The notes under the pieces were generated by a model. The model made no database searches and had not been told where the DNA came from. It worked only from the letters and a program-made list of their open reading frames with translations. From Shewanella sp. VB17 (GTDB lineage: Bacteria > Pseudomonadota > Gammaproteobacteria > Enterobacterales > Shewanellaceae), in contig NZ_JABRVS010000001.1 in assembly GCF_013248905.1 (NCBI RefSeq), positions 1,798,001-1,862,000 of the forward strand: a stretch of DNA of 64,000 nt, read 5' to 3'. This document shows positions 45,676 to 54,700 of the stretch, one piece after another. Each line of letters starts with the position of its first letter. The stretch's first letter is position 1. The translations under genes and the position numbers were made by a program.

Positions 45676-46119
45676 ATGCGTACTCGTCAGGTATTATGCC
45701 CAACCGATTTCTCTGAAACAGCCTCTCATGCACTAAAATATGCAATAGAAATGGCTAATTTATATCATGTGAATATTCGGCTGTTACATGTCATGAGTGA
45801 AGGTAATAGGTTACATCATTATGGCACAGTGTTGGAAAAATCATCAGATCTTGAGCATAAACATGTGATCCCATTACGTCAGAAAACCACCCAATTAGCA
45901 GGAGAAATAGCGGAATATTTAGATGAGGGATTAAAGGTTATTCCAGTGATAAGGAGAGGAGATGTGGTGGCACAAATCATAGAAGAGAGTGTTGAGCAAC
46001 AGGTCGGCATGATAGTCATTGGAAGTCATGGCTATAAAGGTATATCACACCTACTAAATCCCAATGTCTCAGAGGTCATCAGTAATAAAGCTCATTGTCC
46101 TGTGCTCGTGGTAAAATAG
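45676..46119 (+). CDS. Universal stress protein (UspA family), copy 2
   Basis: A 147-residue Usp that starts MRTRQVLCPTDFSETASHALKYAIEMA, almost the same as the preceding gene. The middle is diverged, and the C-terminus is IVIGSHGYKGISHLLNPNVSEVISN. The identical 5' ends and the order point to tandem duplication followed by divergence. GGAGG before the ATG is a strong ribosome site. It probably pairs with the first copy as a heterodimer or works on a different ligand; this is inference. Confidence 0.9.
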   Translation: MRTRQVLCPTDFSETASHALKYAIEMANLYHVNIRLLHVMSEGNRLHHYGTVLEKSSDLEHKHVIPLRQKTTQLAGEIAEYLDEGLKVIPVIRRGDVVAQIIEESVEQQVGMIVIGSHGYKGISHLLNPNVSEVISNKAHCPVLVVK

Positions 46120-46177
46120 AAGAATAAGAACTGTCATTAGCGCAAGGTCGGTGATGTTTTCATTGGCAAGCTCTAGC

Positions 46178-47014
46178 TTAAAGCTTACCTCGACAGACTG
46201 ATAGTATTGCGGTCATCATCGGCTCACTGACTCTACTTGTATTGTAAGCTAATCCTATTAATTTGATCAGTTTTTCTCCTGCTATAGGTCGTAGTACTAA
46301 ATCGCGATTATGTTTTATTTCTTGCCATTCAGGAAGCAGTGCTGCGCCTATACCGGCGCAGACTAAAGGCCAAGTGTATTCAATGGTACGTATGTTGGCT
46401 CTAGGTTGAAATCGTACTCCTGCTATAGCCATGGTTTGTTTAAGTCTATCAAGAGCATCACAAGGTGTACGATTGATGAAAGGAAGTCCATCTAGATCTG
46501 CAATTTCTATTAATGGTTTTGCTGCTAAGGGCCAATTTATTGGAATGGCAATTTGGTATTTATCTTCCCAGATAGGAATAAAAGCTTCACTGCTTAATGT
46601 TGACTGAGATAGTATGACTCTAGCATCACATGGCTCATCAGGGTCAACAAGAGTTAACTCTATATTATCAATTCTTTGTGTTAGTTCGGTCAGCAGTTCA
46701 CTCATGCGTTGTGCACCGAGCGAGCGCATTAAGCCTAAACGAAGTGGAATAGGGGCCGGGGAGTCGTTAAATAAGTTCAGTATATTTTGTTTGTTTTCAC
46801 TCATTTCCTTTGCCAGAGGGTAGAGCTTATCAGCAGCTGATGTGGGTCGTACCCCCCCAGGGTGACGGATAAAAAGTTCAACATTAAGCTGCTGTTCAAG
46901 CTGTGATATTGCTGCAGTTATAGAAGGCTGAGAAACGAAGCACTGGCGTGCAGCAGCTGTAATACTGCCTTGTTCATAGGTGGATTGAAAGTAGTATATT
47001 GATTTTAATTTCAC
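46178..47014 (-). CDS. LysR-family transcriptional regulator
   Basis: A 278-residue LysR regulator. The N-terminal helix-turn-helix is standard (YYFQSTYEQGSITAAARQCFVSQPSITAAISQLEQQLNVELFIRH), followed by a co-inducer domain (GLMRSLGAQRMSELLTELTQRI). It follows the YkgJ-type gene by 43 bp on the same strand and may be cotranscribed. Its target cannot be read from context; neither flanking strand carries a divergent partner. Confidence 0.9.
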   Translation of the reverse strand: MKLKSIYYFQSTYEQGSITAAARQCFVSQPSITAAISQLEQQLNVELFIRHPGGVRPTSAADKLYPLAKEMSENKQNILNLFNDSPAPIPLRLGLMRSLGAQRMSELLTELTQRIDNIELTLVDPDEPCDARVILSQSTLSSEAFIPIWEDKYQIAIPINWPLAAKPLIEIADLDGLPFINRTPCDALDRLKQTMAIAGVRFQPRANIRTIEYTWPLVCAGIGAALLPEWQEIKHNRDLVLRPIAGEKLIKLIGLAYNTSRVSEPMMTAILSVCRGKL

Positions 47015-47057
47015 TGAATATCCTTTAATCAGCCACTATCGATGAGATACGCTCTAT

Positions 47058-47348
47058 TTACATACCTTCGGCACGTTCTATTTTACACTCGTAGGAGCCC
47101 ATCTCAAACTCTCTACATACCCAAGGGCGATTTTCGTAGATAGTACACATTTTTGTTTCACGATCTAATGCAGCACACCAGCCATCATCTAAACGGCGCA
47201 TTACATCTCCGCCCCAATCTGCCACTTCTATATATTCTTCCGGTACACCTGTTTCAGAGATAATAAGCACTTGAAGTCTACAGCAACAAGCCTGACAGGT
47301 TGCACAGGTTATTTCAGGATCGGGGAGGTTGATTAATTCTATTGTCAT
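47058..47348 (-). CDS. YkgJ-type cysteine-cluster protein
   Basis: A 96-residue protein with the zinc/iron-chelating CxxC cluster: CATCQACCCRLQVL near the N-terminus, then CAALDRETKMCTIYENRPWVCREFEMGSYEC in sections (MCTIYENRPWVCREF). This is the YkgJ (PF03692) pattern. Its biochemical role is unknown; members bind metal or Fe-S clusters. The start is the first ATG, 5 residues before the cluster region. Confidence 0.85.
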   Translation of the reverse strand: MTIELINLPDPEITCATCQACCCRLQVLIISETGVPEEYIEVADWGGDVMRRLDDGWCAALDRETKMCTIYENRPWVCREFEMGSYECKIERAEGM

Positions 47349-47538
47349 AGCAAGCTTTGGTGATCTTAGTGGCTGATAGGATAACGCAGAGTGAGGTGGT
47401 TTGTCAGTGCTAACCTTATGTCGGTATAAATTTGGCTCGATAGATATTCTGTTTTTTTGTAGGAATTCATCAATCTAGGCTTTTATTTTTTTGAACACTT
47501 GTAATTAGTCTAATGAGTTAATTCAGTAAAATAGACCA

Positions 47539-48120
47539 CTATGCACAGATATCTAGAAACAGTTGCTCGGCTAATTCTTGCAGAACTTCAGCTTGAGGAT
47601 GAGTGTGTGCAAAGGTCCTTAAACCATAAATTCCCATAGCTAAAAAACGTGCTAAATGTTGGCTATCACGCTTAGAAGTGAGTTCACCTTTTACTTGAGC
47701 TAGCTCAAAGATATTTGCTAGCCCTTGTTGCCAGTTTACTAGGTTATCGGTAATAATTTTCTGTACTTCTTCATCTTGCTGAGCCATTTCGTTGAGGGCT
47801 TTTGTCAGTAAGCAGGATTTTGCTGCTTCACAACTGATGCACTCCTGAACGGTATTATCCAGATAAGCTTTTAGTTCAACTAATACCGGTCTATTGCCAG
47901 AAAAAAAATACTGAAATTCAATATTTCTATCAATTTTATATTGTTCTAAAGCAGCTAACAAAAGGCCACGTTTATTATCGAATGCACAATAGATAGAACC
48001 CGGATGTAAGCCCGTGGCTTTAGTTAGATCTTGCATACTTGTTTTGCCGTAACCTTTGTCCATAAATGCGGTCATGGCAGATCTCAGTACTTTTTCTCTA
48101 TCAAACTCGGCATTACGCAT
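47539..48120 (-). CDS. TetR-family regulator of the adjacent old yellow enzyme (NemR-like)
   Basis: A 193-residue TetR regulator: FDREKVLRSAMTAFMDKGYGKTSMQDLTKATGLHPGSIYCAFDNKRGLLLAAL holds the helix-turn-helix. The ligand domain has paired cysteines (CISCEAAKSC) that could sense reactive electrophiles, as NemR does with its cysteines. It is divergent from an alkene reductase gene, and two palindromes lie between them, so it very likely represses that gene and itself. Confidence 0.88.
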   Translation of the reverse strand: MRNAEFDREKVLRSAMTAFMDKGYGKTSMQDLTKATGLHPGSIYCAFDNKRGLLLAALEQYKIDRNIEFQYFFSGNRPVLVELKAYLDNTVQECISCEAAKSCLLTKALNEMAQQDEEVQKIITDNLVNWQQGLANIFELAQVKGELTSKRDSQHLARFLAMGIYGLRTFAHTHPQAEVLQELAEQLFLDICA

Positions 48121-48191
48121 TAGTGGTTTGTGCTCATTAATGATCTATTCACTGATTGTACTTACTTTTTAATATTTGTTCAAAATAATTA

Positions 48192-48207
48192 TTGAATGAT
48201 CATTCAA
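48192..48207. promoter_or_regulatory. TetR-type operator 1 (perfect palindrome)
   Basis: TTGAATGATCATTCAA is a perfect 16-bp palindrome in the 129-bp gap between the tetR gene and the reductase gene. TGAATGATCATTCA-type sites are typical of TetR family repressors. Confidence 0.8.
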
Positions 48208-48213
48208 ATAAGG

Positions 48214-48239
48214 ATATCTTGAATAAACATTCAAGATAT
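48214..48239. promoter_or_regulatory. TetR-type operator 2 (interrupted palindrome)
   Basis: Perfect 11-bp arms (ATATCTTGAAT / ATTCAAGATAT) around AAAC. The inner half sites TTGAAT / ATTCAA match operator 1. It ends 10 bp before the reductase start codon, in the 5' leader or promoter, so binding would block transcription. Confidence 0.8.
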
Positions 48240-48249
48240 AGAGATTGGT

Positions 48250-49302
48250 ATGACTGATAACTTATTTCAAACAGTGACTCTTAACGAGACGATCACTTTA
48301 CAAAATCGTATTCTGATGGCGCCCCTGACGCGTAGTATGGCAGATGAGAAGTTAGTGCCAACTCAGGCTATGGCCGTATATTATGCTCGTCGTGCTGAAG
48401 CGGGACTGATCATTTCTGAAGCCGTGATTATTCGCCCTGATGCTCAAGGTTATCCTAATACTCCGGGTTTATTTACCCCTGCTCAAATTAATGGCTGGAA
48501 AGTCGTGACGGATGCTGTCCATCAAGCTGGTGGTAAGATATTTGCGCAGCTATGGCATACTGGCCGAGTCGCACACTCTCACTTTTTCGACCAATCAGGT
48601 TCAACTCAGGTATTAGCTCCTTCCGCTGTTGGCGTAGAAGGAAGTGTTCCCAGGATGCGTGAGCTTACCTATCAAGTGCCTAAAGCTATAAGCCATGATG
48701 AGATAATTCAATTAATTGCCGATTATTCACAAGCTGCAGCCAATGCGATAGATGCAGGTTTTGATGGCGTCGAAATCCATGGCGCTAATGGCTACCTTAT
48801 TGATCAGTTCCTGCATTATGACAGTAATCGTCGTACAGATGAATATGGTCAAACTGCTGAAAATATGGCTCGTTTCCCACTCGCTGTTGTTGATGCGATT
48901 ACGGCTCGAATTGGCAGTGACAGAACCGCATTGCGAGTTTCACCTGGTGCTTATTTTAATATGAATGGAGATAGCAAAGACCGCGCAGTGTTCGATTACT
49001 TGTTAGCTAAGCTTGAAGAGCGTGATTTGGCTTTTTTACATATAGGCATTTTTGATGACGCTATGGAGTTTGATTACCTTGGCGGGCGCGTGTCTAGCTA
49101 TATACGCAGTGTTTATAGTAAGACGCTCGTTGGTGTTGGCAGTTACAGCCCTGAAACGGGTAGTAAAGCAATTGCTGAAGATAAATTTGATTTATTAGCG
49201 ATCGGGAGACCTTTTATTGCCAATCCAGATTATGTTACCCGTGTTCGAGAAGGTAAAGAACTCGTAGAGTATTCAGCTGAAATGCTGGCCAGTTTACTGT
49301 AA
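48250..49302 (+). CDS. Old yellow enzyme / NemA-type alkene reductase
   Basis: A 350-residue FMN enzyme of the OYE family. The N-terminal barrel start NRILMAPLTRSM is clear. The substrate-binding pair His177/Asn180 lies in VEIHGANGYLIDQFLHYDSNRRTDEYGQ. The barrel closes with DLLAIGRPFIANPDYV. It reduces activated C=C bonds of enals, enones or nitro compounds with NADPH. It is controlled, by inference, by the divergent TetR regulator through the two palindromes. A terminator follows. Confidence 0.93.
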   Translation: MTDNLFQTVTLNETITLQNRILMAPLTRSMADEKLVPTQAMAVYYARRAEAGLIISEAVIIRPDAQGYPNTPGLFTPAQINGWKVVTDAVHQAGGKIFAQLWHTGRVAHSHFFDQSGSTQVLAPSAVGVEGSVPRMRELTYQVPKAISHDEIIQLIADYSQAAANAIDAGFDGVEIHGANGYLIDQFLHYDSNRRTDEYGQTAENMARFPLAVVDAITARIGSDRTALRVSPGAYFNMNGDSKDRAVFDYLLAKLEERDLAFLHIGIFDDAMEFDYLGGRVSSYIRSVYSKTLVGVGSYSPETGSKAIAEDKFDLLAIGRPFIANPDYVTRVREGKELVEYSAEMLASLL

Positions 49303-49344
49303 ACAAATCGTTTTAAATAGCATTCGTATTGTTTAAGGTCGAAG

Positions 49345-49371
49345 AGGTTAATCATTAGGTTAACCTTTTTT
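49345..49371 (+). terminator. Terminator of the alkene reductase gene
   Basis: Stem AGGTTAA / TTAACCT with an 8-nt loop and T6 followed by CTTT, about 45 bp after the stop. Confidence 0.75.
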
Positions 49372-49487
49372 CTTTATTGGTAATGCTTAAGAAAAAGTTT
49401 ATTTAGCCGATAAATAAGTATTCTGTTATGAGAAAAGGAAAATACAGTGGTGAGAGTATCTCAGCATGGTGATTAAAGGAGACGGCT

Positions 49488-49913
49488 ATGAATATTTATG
49501 GCTTAACGAATGCGATTAACTCAGTGGGAAGATCTGTCGCTGATGTAAATATGACGTCAAAGCCAGAGACCGTTATGTTAACTAAAAAGGGAGAAGGTGA
49601 AGTTGTTGCTATCTCAGAGATGGGAAAAGCTGCACATCAGTTAGATGTTGGCCGTTTTATGGTCAAGCGGCAAGAGAAAACGTCCGAGGGGATAAAAGAC
49701 GTCAAGATTGGGCCCACATCAATCATTGATGAACAAATTGAGCATATTAAATTGCGCATTGAGGCATTGAAACAGGCGCTAAAAGCATTATCTGGAGATA
49801 AGTCGGAATCGGCTGAAAAGAAGCGTGAGATGCTCAATGCAGAGATCATGCAATTATCTGGTATGCTTATGGTGTTATACAATGAAAAATCTAAAAATGA
49901 GGGATCTGAGTAA
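49488..49913 (+). CDS. Unknown coiled-coil protein
   Basis: A 141-residue hydrophilic protein of unknown family. The first 60 residues are polar and unstructured-looking (MTSKPETVMLTKKGEGEVVA), the second half has a helical, probably coiled-coil stretch (DEQIEHIKLRIEALKQALKAL, then EKKREMLNAEIMQLSGMLMVLY). No signal peptide or membrane segment. AAAGGAG 8 bp before the ATG is a strong ribosome site. The next gene follows in 30 bp, so the two may be one operon. Confidence 0.7.
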   Translation: MNIYGLTNAINSVGRSVADVNMTSKPETVMLTKKGEGEVVAISEMGKAAHQLDVGRFMVKRQEKTSEGIKDVKIGPTSIIDEQIEHIKLRIEALKQALKALSGDKSESAEKKREMLNAEIMQLSGMLMVLYNEKSKNEGSE

Positions 49914-49943
49914 CACAGCTCTTAAAGGTTACTTGATTACATT

Positions 49944-50291
49944 GTGATGAAAAAGACAGATAAAAAGATTGAGAACAGTATCAGAGAGACTTTGACTCTA
50001 GTGTGTGAAACCGCTCAGAATAATGTAGATGGTTTTGAATGGCTTACTCATAGCGTTCACTACGGTAATGTCGAAGCTTCTATGCGTATTACCTGTATCT
50101 TTGATACTAACTCAGCTCTTAGTAATATAAAAATATCTAAGCATGATGAGTATCTTTATCAGCTGATTAAACAAGCCCTTTCCTCAATCGATATACACAT
50201 CAAAGACATTAAGCATCATGTCTATTTTGATACGGAAGAGAACTGCATTGATAAACATAATGGAAAATGGCGAAAACGATTAGCCCATTAA
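49944..50291 (+). CDS. Small conserved-type protein of unknown function
   Basis: A 115-residue (or 114 from the ATG at 49947) acidic-basic protein: KKTDKKIENSIRETLTLVCETAQ, then WLTHSVHYGNVEASMRITCIFDTNSAL and a tail ending HHVYFDTEENCIDKHNGKWRKRLAH. The pattern with FDTEE...HNG.W recalls proteins annotated as Fis-like in Shewanella, but I see no classical Fis DNA-binding helix and make no such claim. The start could be GTG at 49944 or ATG at 49947. Confidence 0.6.
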   Translation: MMKKTDKKIENSIRETLTLVCETAQNNVDGFEWLTHSVHYGNVEASMRITCIFDTNSALSNIKISKHDEYLYQLIKQALSSIDIHIKDIKHHVYFDTEENCIDKHNGKWRKRLAH

Positions 50292-50600
50292 TGCTTAGAG
50301 TTAACAGATCCACCATAGGCTGATGCTATCTTGCTCGTTTACTTGAAGTGATCTAGCGCTTTAAATTTCCACATTTTATCTTAAATCAATTCTAAGTGAG
50401 GTCACCCTTCTCGCTAATATCAAAGCTGAATTAGAGCCATTTTATTTGTAATGAGTCAATGGGTAAGGTAAATGACAAGGTATTAAAACAATCGGTTTAC
50501 AAAAAAGGCCTAGCAGTGTTATTTTAACAAATAATTTACATATTGGTGGGTGTAGAACCCCACTATTATTGAATAAACGTTTATGATTCTGTGAGGTTAC
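50292..50600. other. Gap before the AT-rich gene pair
   Basis: About 310 bp. Its right half contains a short inverted repeat around GGGTGTAGAACCCC near 50550-50563 and otherwise AT-rich sequence. No gene is supported. Confidence 0.3.
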
Positions 50601-51113
50601 ATGCAAAGATCTGAAGAGTTAACATGGCTATTATCTGATCAAATATATGATTTGACGATATCAAGGGCGGTTTTCTTAGATTATTTTGAAAATGGCAATT
50701 ACGATCTTACCAATAAGAAATATGAAGCCATCACTCGTATGACAGTCAGTTACGCTATTTTAAGTTTATCAAAACTGTGGGAGACACTTGATCACTATGG
50801 CGGTGAAATTAATTCATTACCAGAGCCTTTGAGGCTGAAATGTGTTGATTTACGTTCTAAATTAGTAGCATTAGATGTATTCCAATTTAGGAGCGTACAT
50901 ATATCTCATGTAATCGATAAAGAAACAGAATTGCCTATTGATTTAGAAATGAGTAAAACAAATCTAGCTAAAATTATTGGTAATAATATGAATGAGCTAT
51001 TGAATTTTTTTGATTGGCTATGTCCACCGCAGAAAAATTCTGTTGTCAGTATAGTGCAAGAGCTTAAAAATTATTGCCATGTACTATCTAAAGAATCAGA
51101 TAGTGTGTTATAA
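50601..51113 (+). CDS. Unknown protein, possibly HEPN/AbiU2-like
   Basis: A 170-residue helical protein. YEAITRMTVSYAILSLSKLWETLDHYGG and ELNNCHVLS-type helices resemble AbiU2/HEPN folds. The segment FRSVHISHV contains R-x5-H, within the Rx4-6H pattern of HEPN ribonucleases. This is a fold-level guess, without the rest of the motif being certain. It is in AT-rich DNA next to a NERD protein, so a defence or RNA-control role is possible but only inferred. Confidence 0.5.
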   Translation: MQRSEELTWLLSDQIYDLTISRAVFLDYFENGNYDLTNKKYEAITRMTVSYAILSLSKLWETLDHYGGEINSLPEPLRLKCVDLRSKLVALDVFQFRSVHISHVIDKETELPIDLEMSKTNLAKIIGNNMNELLNFFDWLCPPQKNSVVSIVQELKNYCHVLSKESDSVL

Positions 51114-51234
51114 CATTAACAGTTAATATTTTCAGAGCTGTGGATAAGATATGAGGGGTTAATTATATTAGCTGTATCCCCATATTGATAATAGTATTAT
51201 TTACATTTTAGATTGCAAAGGAAGGTGTGTAGTT

Positions 51235-51879
51235 ATGGATTTTAATTTAATAACAGGCTTTTTATACAATGCTCTATATTTTACTGTTTCACTATTGATA
51301 ATTATAGGTGTATTTAAGCGTCCTTATTTTAATGTATTGTTAAGTGATTTTATAATTACATTTATGCTTAGATTATTTTTTAATAAAAATAAATATCATT
51401 TAATTAGTGGTTTAAAGCTTTTTTCGGATGCAGGGGTTACTAAGGTTGATTATGTCTTTGTGTCAGTATACGGTATTTTCGTTATAGATAAAAATAATGT
51501 AAAAGGTCGAGTTTTTGGATCTAAAAATAAAAATGAATGGACACTGAAAATAAACAAAAGCTTAAGTAAGTTTACAAATCCTATTGTAACAAGCAATAAA
51601 AAAAGTCAAGTTTTAGCGGATTTTCTCAATATCAATTCAGATTCAGTTTATCCTGTTGTTATTTTTGTTGGTGATAGTGATTTTAAAACTAAAATGCCTG
51701 AAAATGTTACTCATTTAGGCGGTATAATAAGGTTTGTTAAGTCAAAACAAACCGAAGTGTTTACCAGTGAAGAAACTGCTGTCATTATAAATAATTTTGA
51801 GAAATGTAAAGTTAATAAAGAAATTATAACGAACAAAGGGAAAGTCGTTCATGTTAAGTCAGTGATGCTATCAAAATAA
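51235..51879 (+). CDS. Membrane-anchored NERD-domain protein
   Basis: A 214-residue protein. A hydrophobic N-terminal helix (ALYFTVSLLIIIGVF) comes first, possibly with a second one near residue 35. The NERD (nuclease-related) domain follows: VDYVFVSVYGIFVIDKNNVKGRVFGSKNKNEWTL and NPIVTSNKKSQVL. NERD domains recall nucleases but many lack proof of activity. The DNA is markedly more AT-rich than the flanking genes, which suggests horizontal acquisition. It follows the HEPN-like gene by 120 bp. Confidence 0.7.
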   Translation: MDFNLITGFLYNALYFTVSLLIIIGVFKRPYFNVLLSDFIITFMLRLFFNKNKYHLISGLKLFSDAGVTKVDYVFVSVYGIFVIDKNNVKGRVFGSKNKNEWTLKINKSLSKFTNPIVTSNKKSQVLADFLNINSDSVYPVVIFVGDSDFKTKMPENVTHLGGIIRFVKSKQTEVFTSEETAVIINNFEKCKVNKEIITNKGKVVHVKSVMLSK

Positions 51880-52123
51880 GTAAAGCAGGAAGGAAATTTA
51901 TCGTGAAAATAATTTGGTTGAATGAAATTGGTATTATGAATGGTATAGGGATGTGAATACATTTTATTGCGTTTTATTCATTCTATTGAGGATAATCCAG
52001 ATAAATTATGAATGAGCTAATTTATTAGAACTATTTTTGGATTATCTTTAACATCAAAAACGATTTAATGAGTAAAGTGTGTCGGTTATCTTTGGGATCT
52101 AAGATGTACCTATGTTGTTATTT

Positions 52124-52600
52124 TTAACCCAGCGGCAGAGCAGTCCTTTTTAATACTTCTCGTAATACAAAGCTTGAATGAACACCTGTTACTCCTTCTA
52201 ATCGAGTAATGTGCCCGAGTAATAATTGCTCATAATGTTGCATATCACGTACGACGACTTTGAGTAAGAAATCTGCCGATTGGCCCGTTACAATTAAACA
52301 TTCTAGTACTTCGGGTAATGCGGTTACGGCTTTTTCAACATAGTCAAAACGCTCCGGAGTGTGCCTGTCCATTGAAATGCCAATCATTGCCGTGAGGTTT
52401 AAGCCAAGTGCTGACGGTTTTAGTAAGGTGACATGCTTGTCTATTAATCCTGACTCTTCTAGACGTTTGACACGACGAGAACAAGGTGTAGGGGATAAAC
52501 CGACACTATCTGCTAATTCTAAATTACTGATACGTGCATTATTTTGCATTAATTGTAATATTTTTTTGTCTGTTCGATCTAATTGAATCATTGCTTGCAT
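52124..52600 (-). CDS. Lrp/AsnC-family transcriptional regulator
   Basis: A 158-residue regulator. The N-terminal helix-turn-helix is LDRTDKKILQLMQNNARISNLELADSVGLSPTPCSRRVKRLEESGLI; the C-terminal RAM/ligand domain ends SSFVLREVLKRTALPLG. This order of residues, with SPTPCSRRVKRLE, is typical of Lrp-like feast/famine regulators. It is divergent from leuA, 247 bp away, and plausibly controls it in response to an amino acid. The ligand is unknown. Confidence 0.88.
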   Translation of the reverse strand: MQAMIQLDRTDKKILQLMQNNARISNLELADSVGLSPTPCSRRVKRLEESGLIDKHVTLLKPSALGLNLTAMIGISMDRHTPERFDYVEKAVTALPEVLECLIVTGQSADFLLKVVVRDMQHYEQLLLGHITRLEGVTGVHSSFVLREVLKRTALPLG

Positions 52601-52847
52601 CTAGGACTCCTAATGTATTAACTCACTACTAAAACTCATTTAAGTAGTGAGTTATTGCATTATTGTGCTTATTTTAAGGTGAATTTGCAACCATTCACTA
52701 CAAAAAATTATTTATAGTTATACCATGGAATCTGAGCAAAGTTTCTAATTGGAAATAAAGGGTGATACGCCTTACTAAAGGTGCGCCAACTCGCCAATTC
52801 ATTTTTCTCATTACTGCTGACTCCCCCAATTACAAGGATAATGAATA

Positions 52848-54581
52848 GTGTCTAATCATATCAATCATCACTTAAGTTTTAACCATAAAAAATACCGCGC
52901 TTTTACGCCAATACAGAAAGTAGATAGGCGCTGGCCTAATCAAACTATTCGGGTAGCACCGCAGTGGTGTAGTGTAGACTTACGTGATGGAAATCAAGCA
53001 TTAATTGAGCCTATGAGCCCCAATCAAAAGCTGGAAATGTTTAAACTATTAGTCGATGTCGGTTTTAAAGAAATTGAAGTAGGTTTTCCAGCAGCTTCGG
53101 CCCCTGATTTTGACTTTGTACGCCAGTTAATTGAGCAAAATTTAGTTCCAGATGACGTAACCATTCAAGTATTAACCCAGGCACGTGAGCCGCTAATTGC
53201 ACGCAGTTTTGAGGCCTTAAAAGGTGCAAAAAATGCGATTGTTCATTTGTATAATTCGACTTCTAAAGTTCAGCGGGAGCAAGTGTTTAGAAAATCGCGT
53301 GATGAAATTAAGGCGATTGCTATACAGGGTGCCAAATGGGTCCGTGACTTCTCTATACAGCAGCCTGAAACGAATTGGTCTTTTCAATATTCACCAGAGA
53401 GTTTTACCGGTACAGAAATGGATTACGCGGTAGAGGTGTGCGATGCAGTGATTGATATTTGGCAACCCACGCCTGAAAAGAAAGTGATTATTAATTTACC
53501 CGCCACTGTTGAGGTATCAACTCCTAATGTTTATGCGGATCAAATAGAATGGGTTTGTGACAATATTAGCCATCGTCAATCAGTCACCATTTGTTTGCAT
53601 ACACATAATGATCGAGGTTGTGGTGTCGCTGCTGCTGAATTAGGAGTGCTTGCTGGTGCAGATCGTATCGAAGGCACTTTATTAGGTAATGGTGAGCGTA
53701 CTGGTAATATGGATATTGTGACCATGGCAATGAATATTTATAGCCAAGGTATTGATCCAAAGTTAAATTTTTCAGACATGGATCGTATCATTACGACTGT
53801 AGAGTCGTGCACGCAATTAGCTGTACATCCACGTCATGCGTATGCTGGAGAGCTGGTCTTTGCTGCATTTTCGGGGAGCCATCAAGATGCGATTAATAAA
53901 TGCATGACTATAGATATTGAGCAGCGTAAAACGGATCCTGATGCACATTGGCAAGTGGCTTATTTACCCATAGATCCTCGTGATTTAGGGCGTACATATC
54001 AACAAGTGATACGAATTAATAGTCAATCAGGTAAAGGGGGCGTTGCGTACGTGCTTGAACAAGATTACGGCATCGAAATGCCACGTTGGATGCAAGTCGA
54101 TTTCAGTCCGTATGTTCAAACGTTTGCAGAAGATAGTGAAGGTGAAGTGTCATCTCAGCTGCTTTACGATATATTTTCGAAAACCTATTTAAGTCCACTA
54201 CAAAATACTAAGATAAACAGTTATCAACTGAGTCGTGAAGGTAATATTGATAAATTACACGCTGAGGTATTGGGTATTGATGGCATCGTTGCGATTCGTG
54301 GAGAAGGCAAAGGCTTATTAGGGGCCTTTGTTAAAGGATTAAGTGAAGTCATTGCAAGCGATATTGTCCTAATTGATTATAGCGAACATGCATTACCCCG
54401 AAAAATGGGAGCGAAAAACGAACAAGTAGAGGCCATAGCCTATGTGCAACTTAGTATTAAAGGCACGCGTTATTGTGGCGCAGCTCAATGTGAAGATATT
54501 GTCACTGCATCGATGCAGGCAGTATTAAACGCGTTAAGTAAGAGTCATCATATCATGGCAAGCACCATCAACTTGGCTTAG
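52848..54581 (+). CDS. leuA: 2-Isopropylmalate synthase, long (LeuA type 2) form
   Basis: A 577-residue enzyme starting leucine synthesis by condensing acetyl-CoA with 2-oxoisovalerate. Motifs: WCSVDLRDGNQALIEPM (metal-binding Asp), FKEIEVGFPAASAPDFDF, CLHTHNDRGCGVAAAELG and LLGNGERTGNMDIVTMAMN. A regulatory C-terminal domain extends to residue 577, and the length marks the type 2 leuA seen in actinobacteria and some gammaproteobacteria. Start is GTG at 52848, 8 bp after AAGGA. No leuBCD follows, so leucine genes are not clustered here. Confidence 0.9.
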   Translation: MSNHINHHLSFNHKKYRAFTPIQKVDRRWPNQTIRVAPQWCSVDLRDGNQALIEPMSPNQKLEMFKLLVDVGFKEIEVGFPAASAPDFDFVRQLIEQNLVPDDVTIQVLTQAREPLIARSFEALKGAKNAIVHLYNSTSKVQREQVFRKSRDEIKAIAIQGAKWVRDFSIQQPETNWSFQYSPESFTGTEMDYAVEVCDAVIDIWQPTPEKKVIINLPATVEVSTPNVYADQIEWVCDNISHRQSVTICLHTHNDRGCGVAAAELGVLAGADRIEGTLLGNGERTGNMDIVTMAMNIYSQGIDPKLNFSDMDRIITTVESCTQLAVHPRHAYAGELVFAAFSGSHQDAINKCMTIDIEQRKTDPDAHWQVAYLPIDPRDLGRTYQQVIRINSQSGKGGVAYVLEQDYGIEMPRWMQVDFSPYVQTFAEDSEGEVSSQLLYDIFSKTYLSPLQNTKINSYQLSREGNIDKLHAEVLGIDGIVAIRGEGKGLLGAFVKGLSEVIASDIVLIDYSEHALPRKMGAKNEQVEAIAYVQLSIKGTRYCGAAQCEDIVTASMQAVLNALSKSHHIMASTINLA

Positions 54582-54700
54582 TCAGTGGCTAATGACAGGT
54601 TAGGTGATTGAATGTAATTTATGAGCGTGTTGGGCATGAGAAGGGCTAATCATCTATGCTTTAGTATTCAAATTTACTTGATAAAAAGAGAATATGAGAT

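Noticed and set aside
50500..50570. Possible integron attC-like site (GGCCTAGC ... TAACAA)
   Set aside because: Core sites GTTRRRY and RYYYAAC cannot be paired into the expected fold and no integrase is present.
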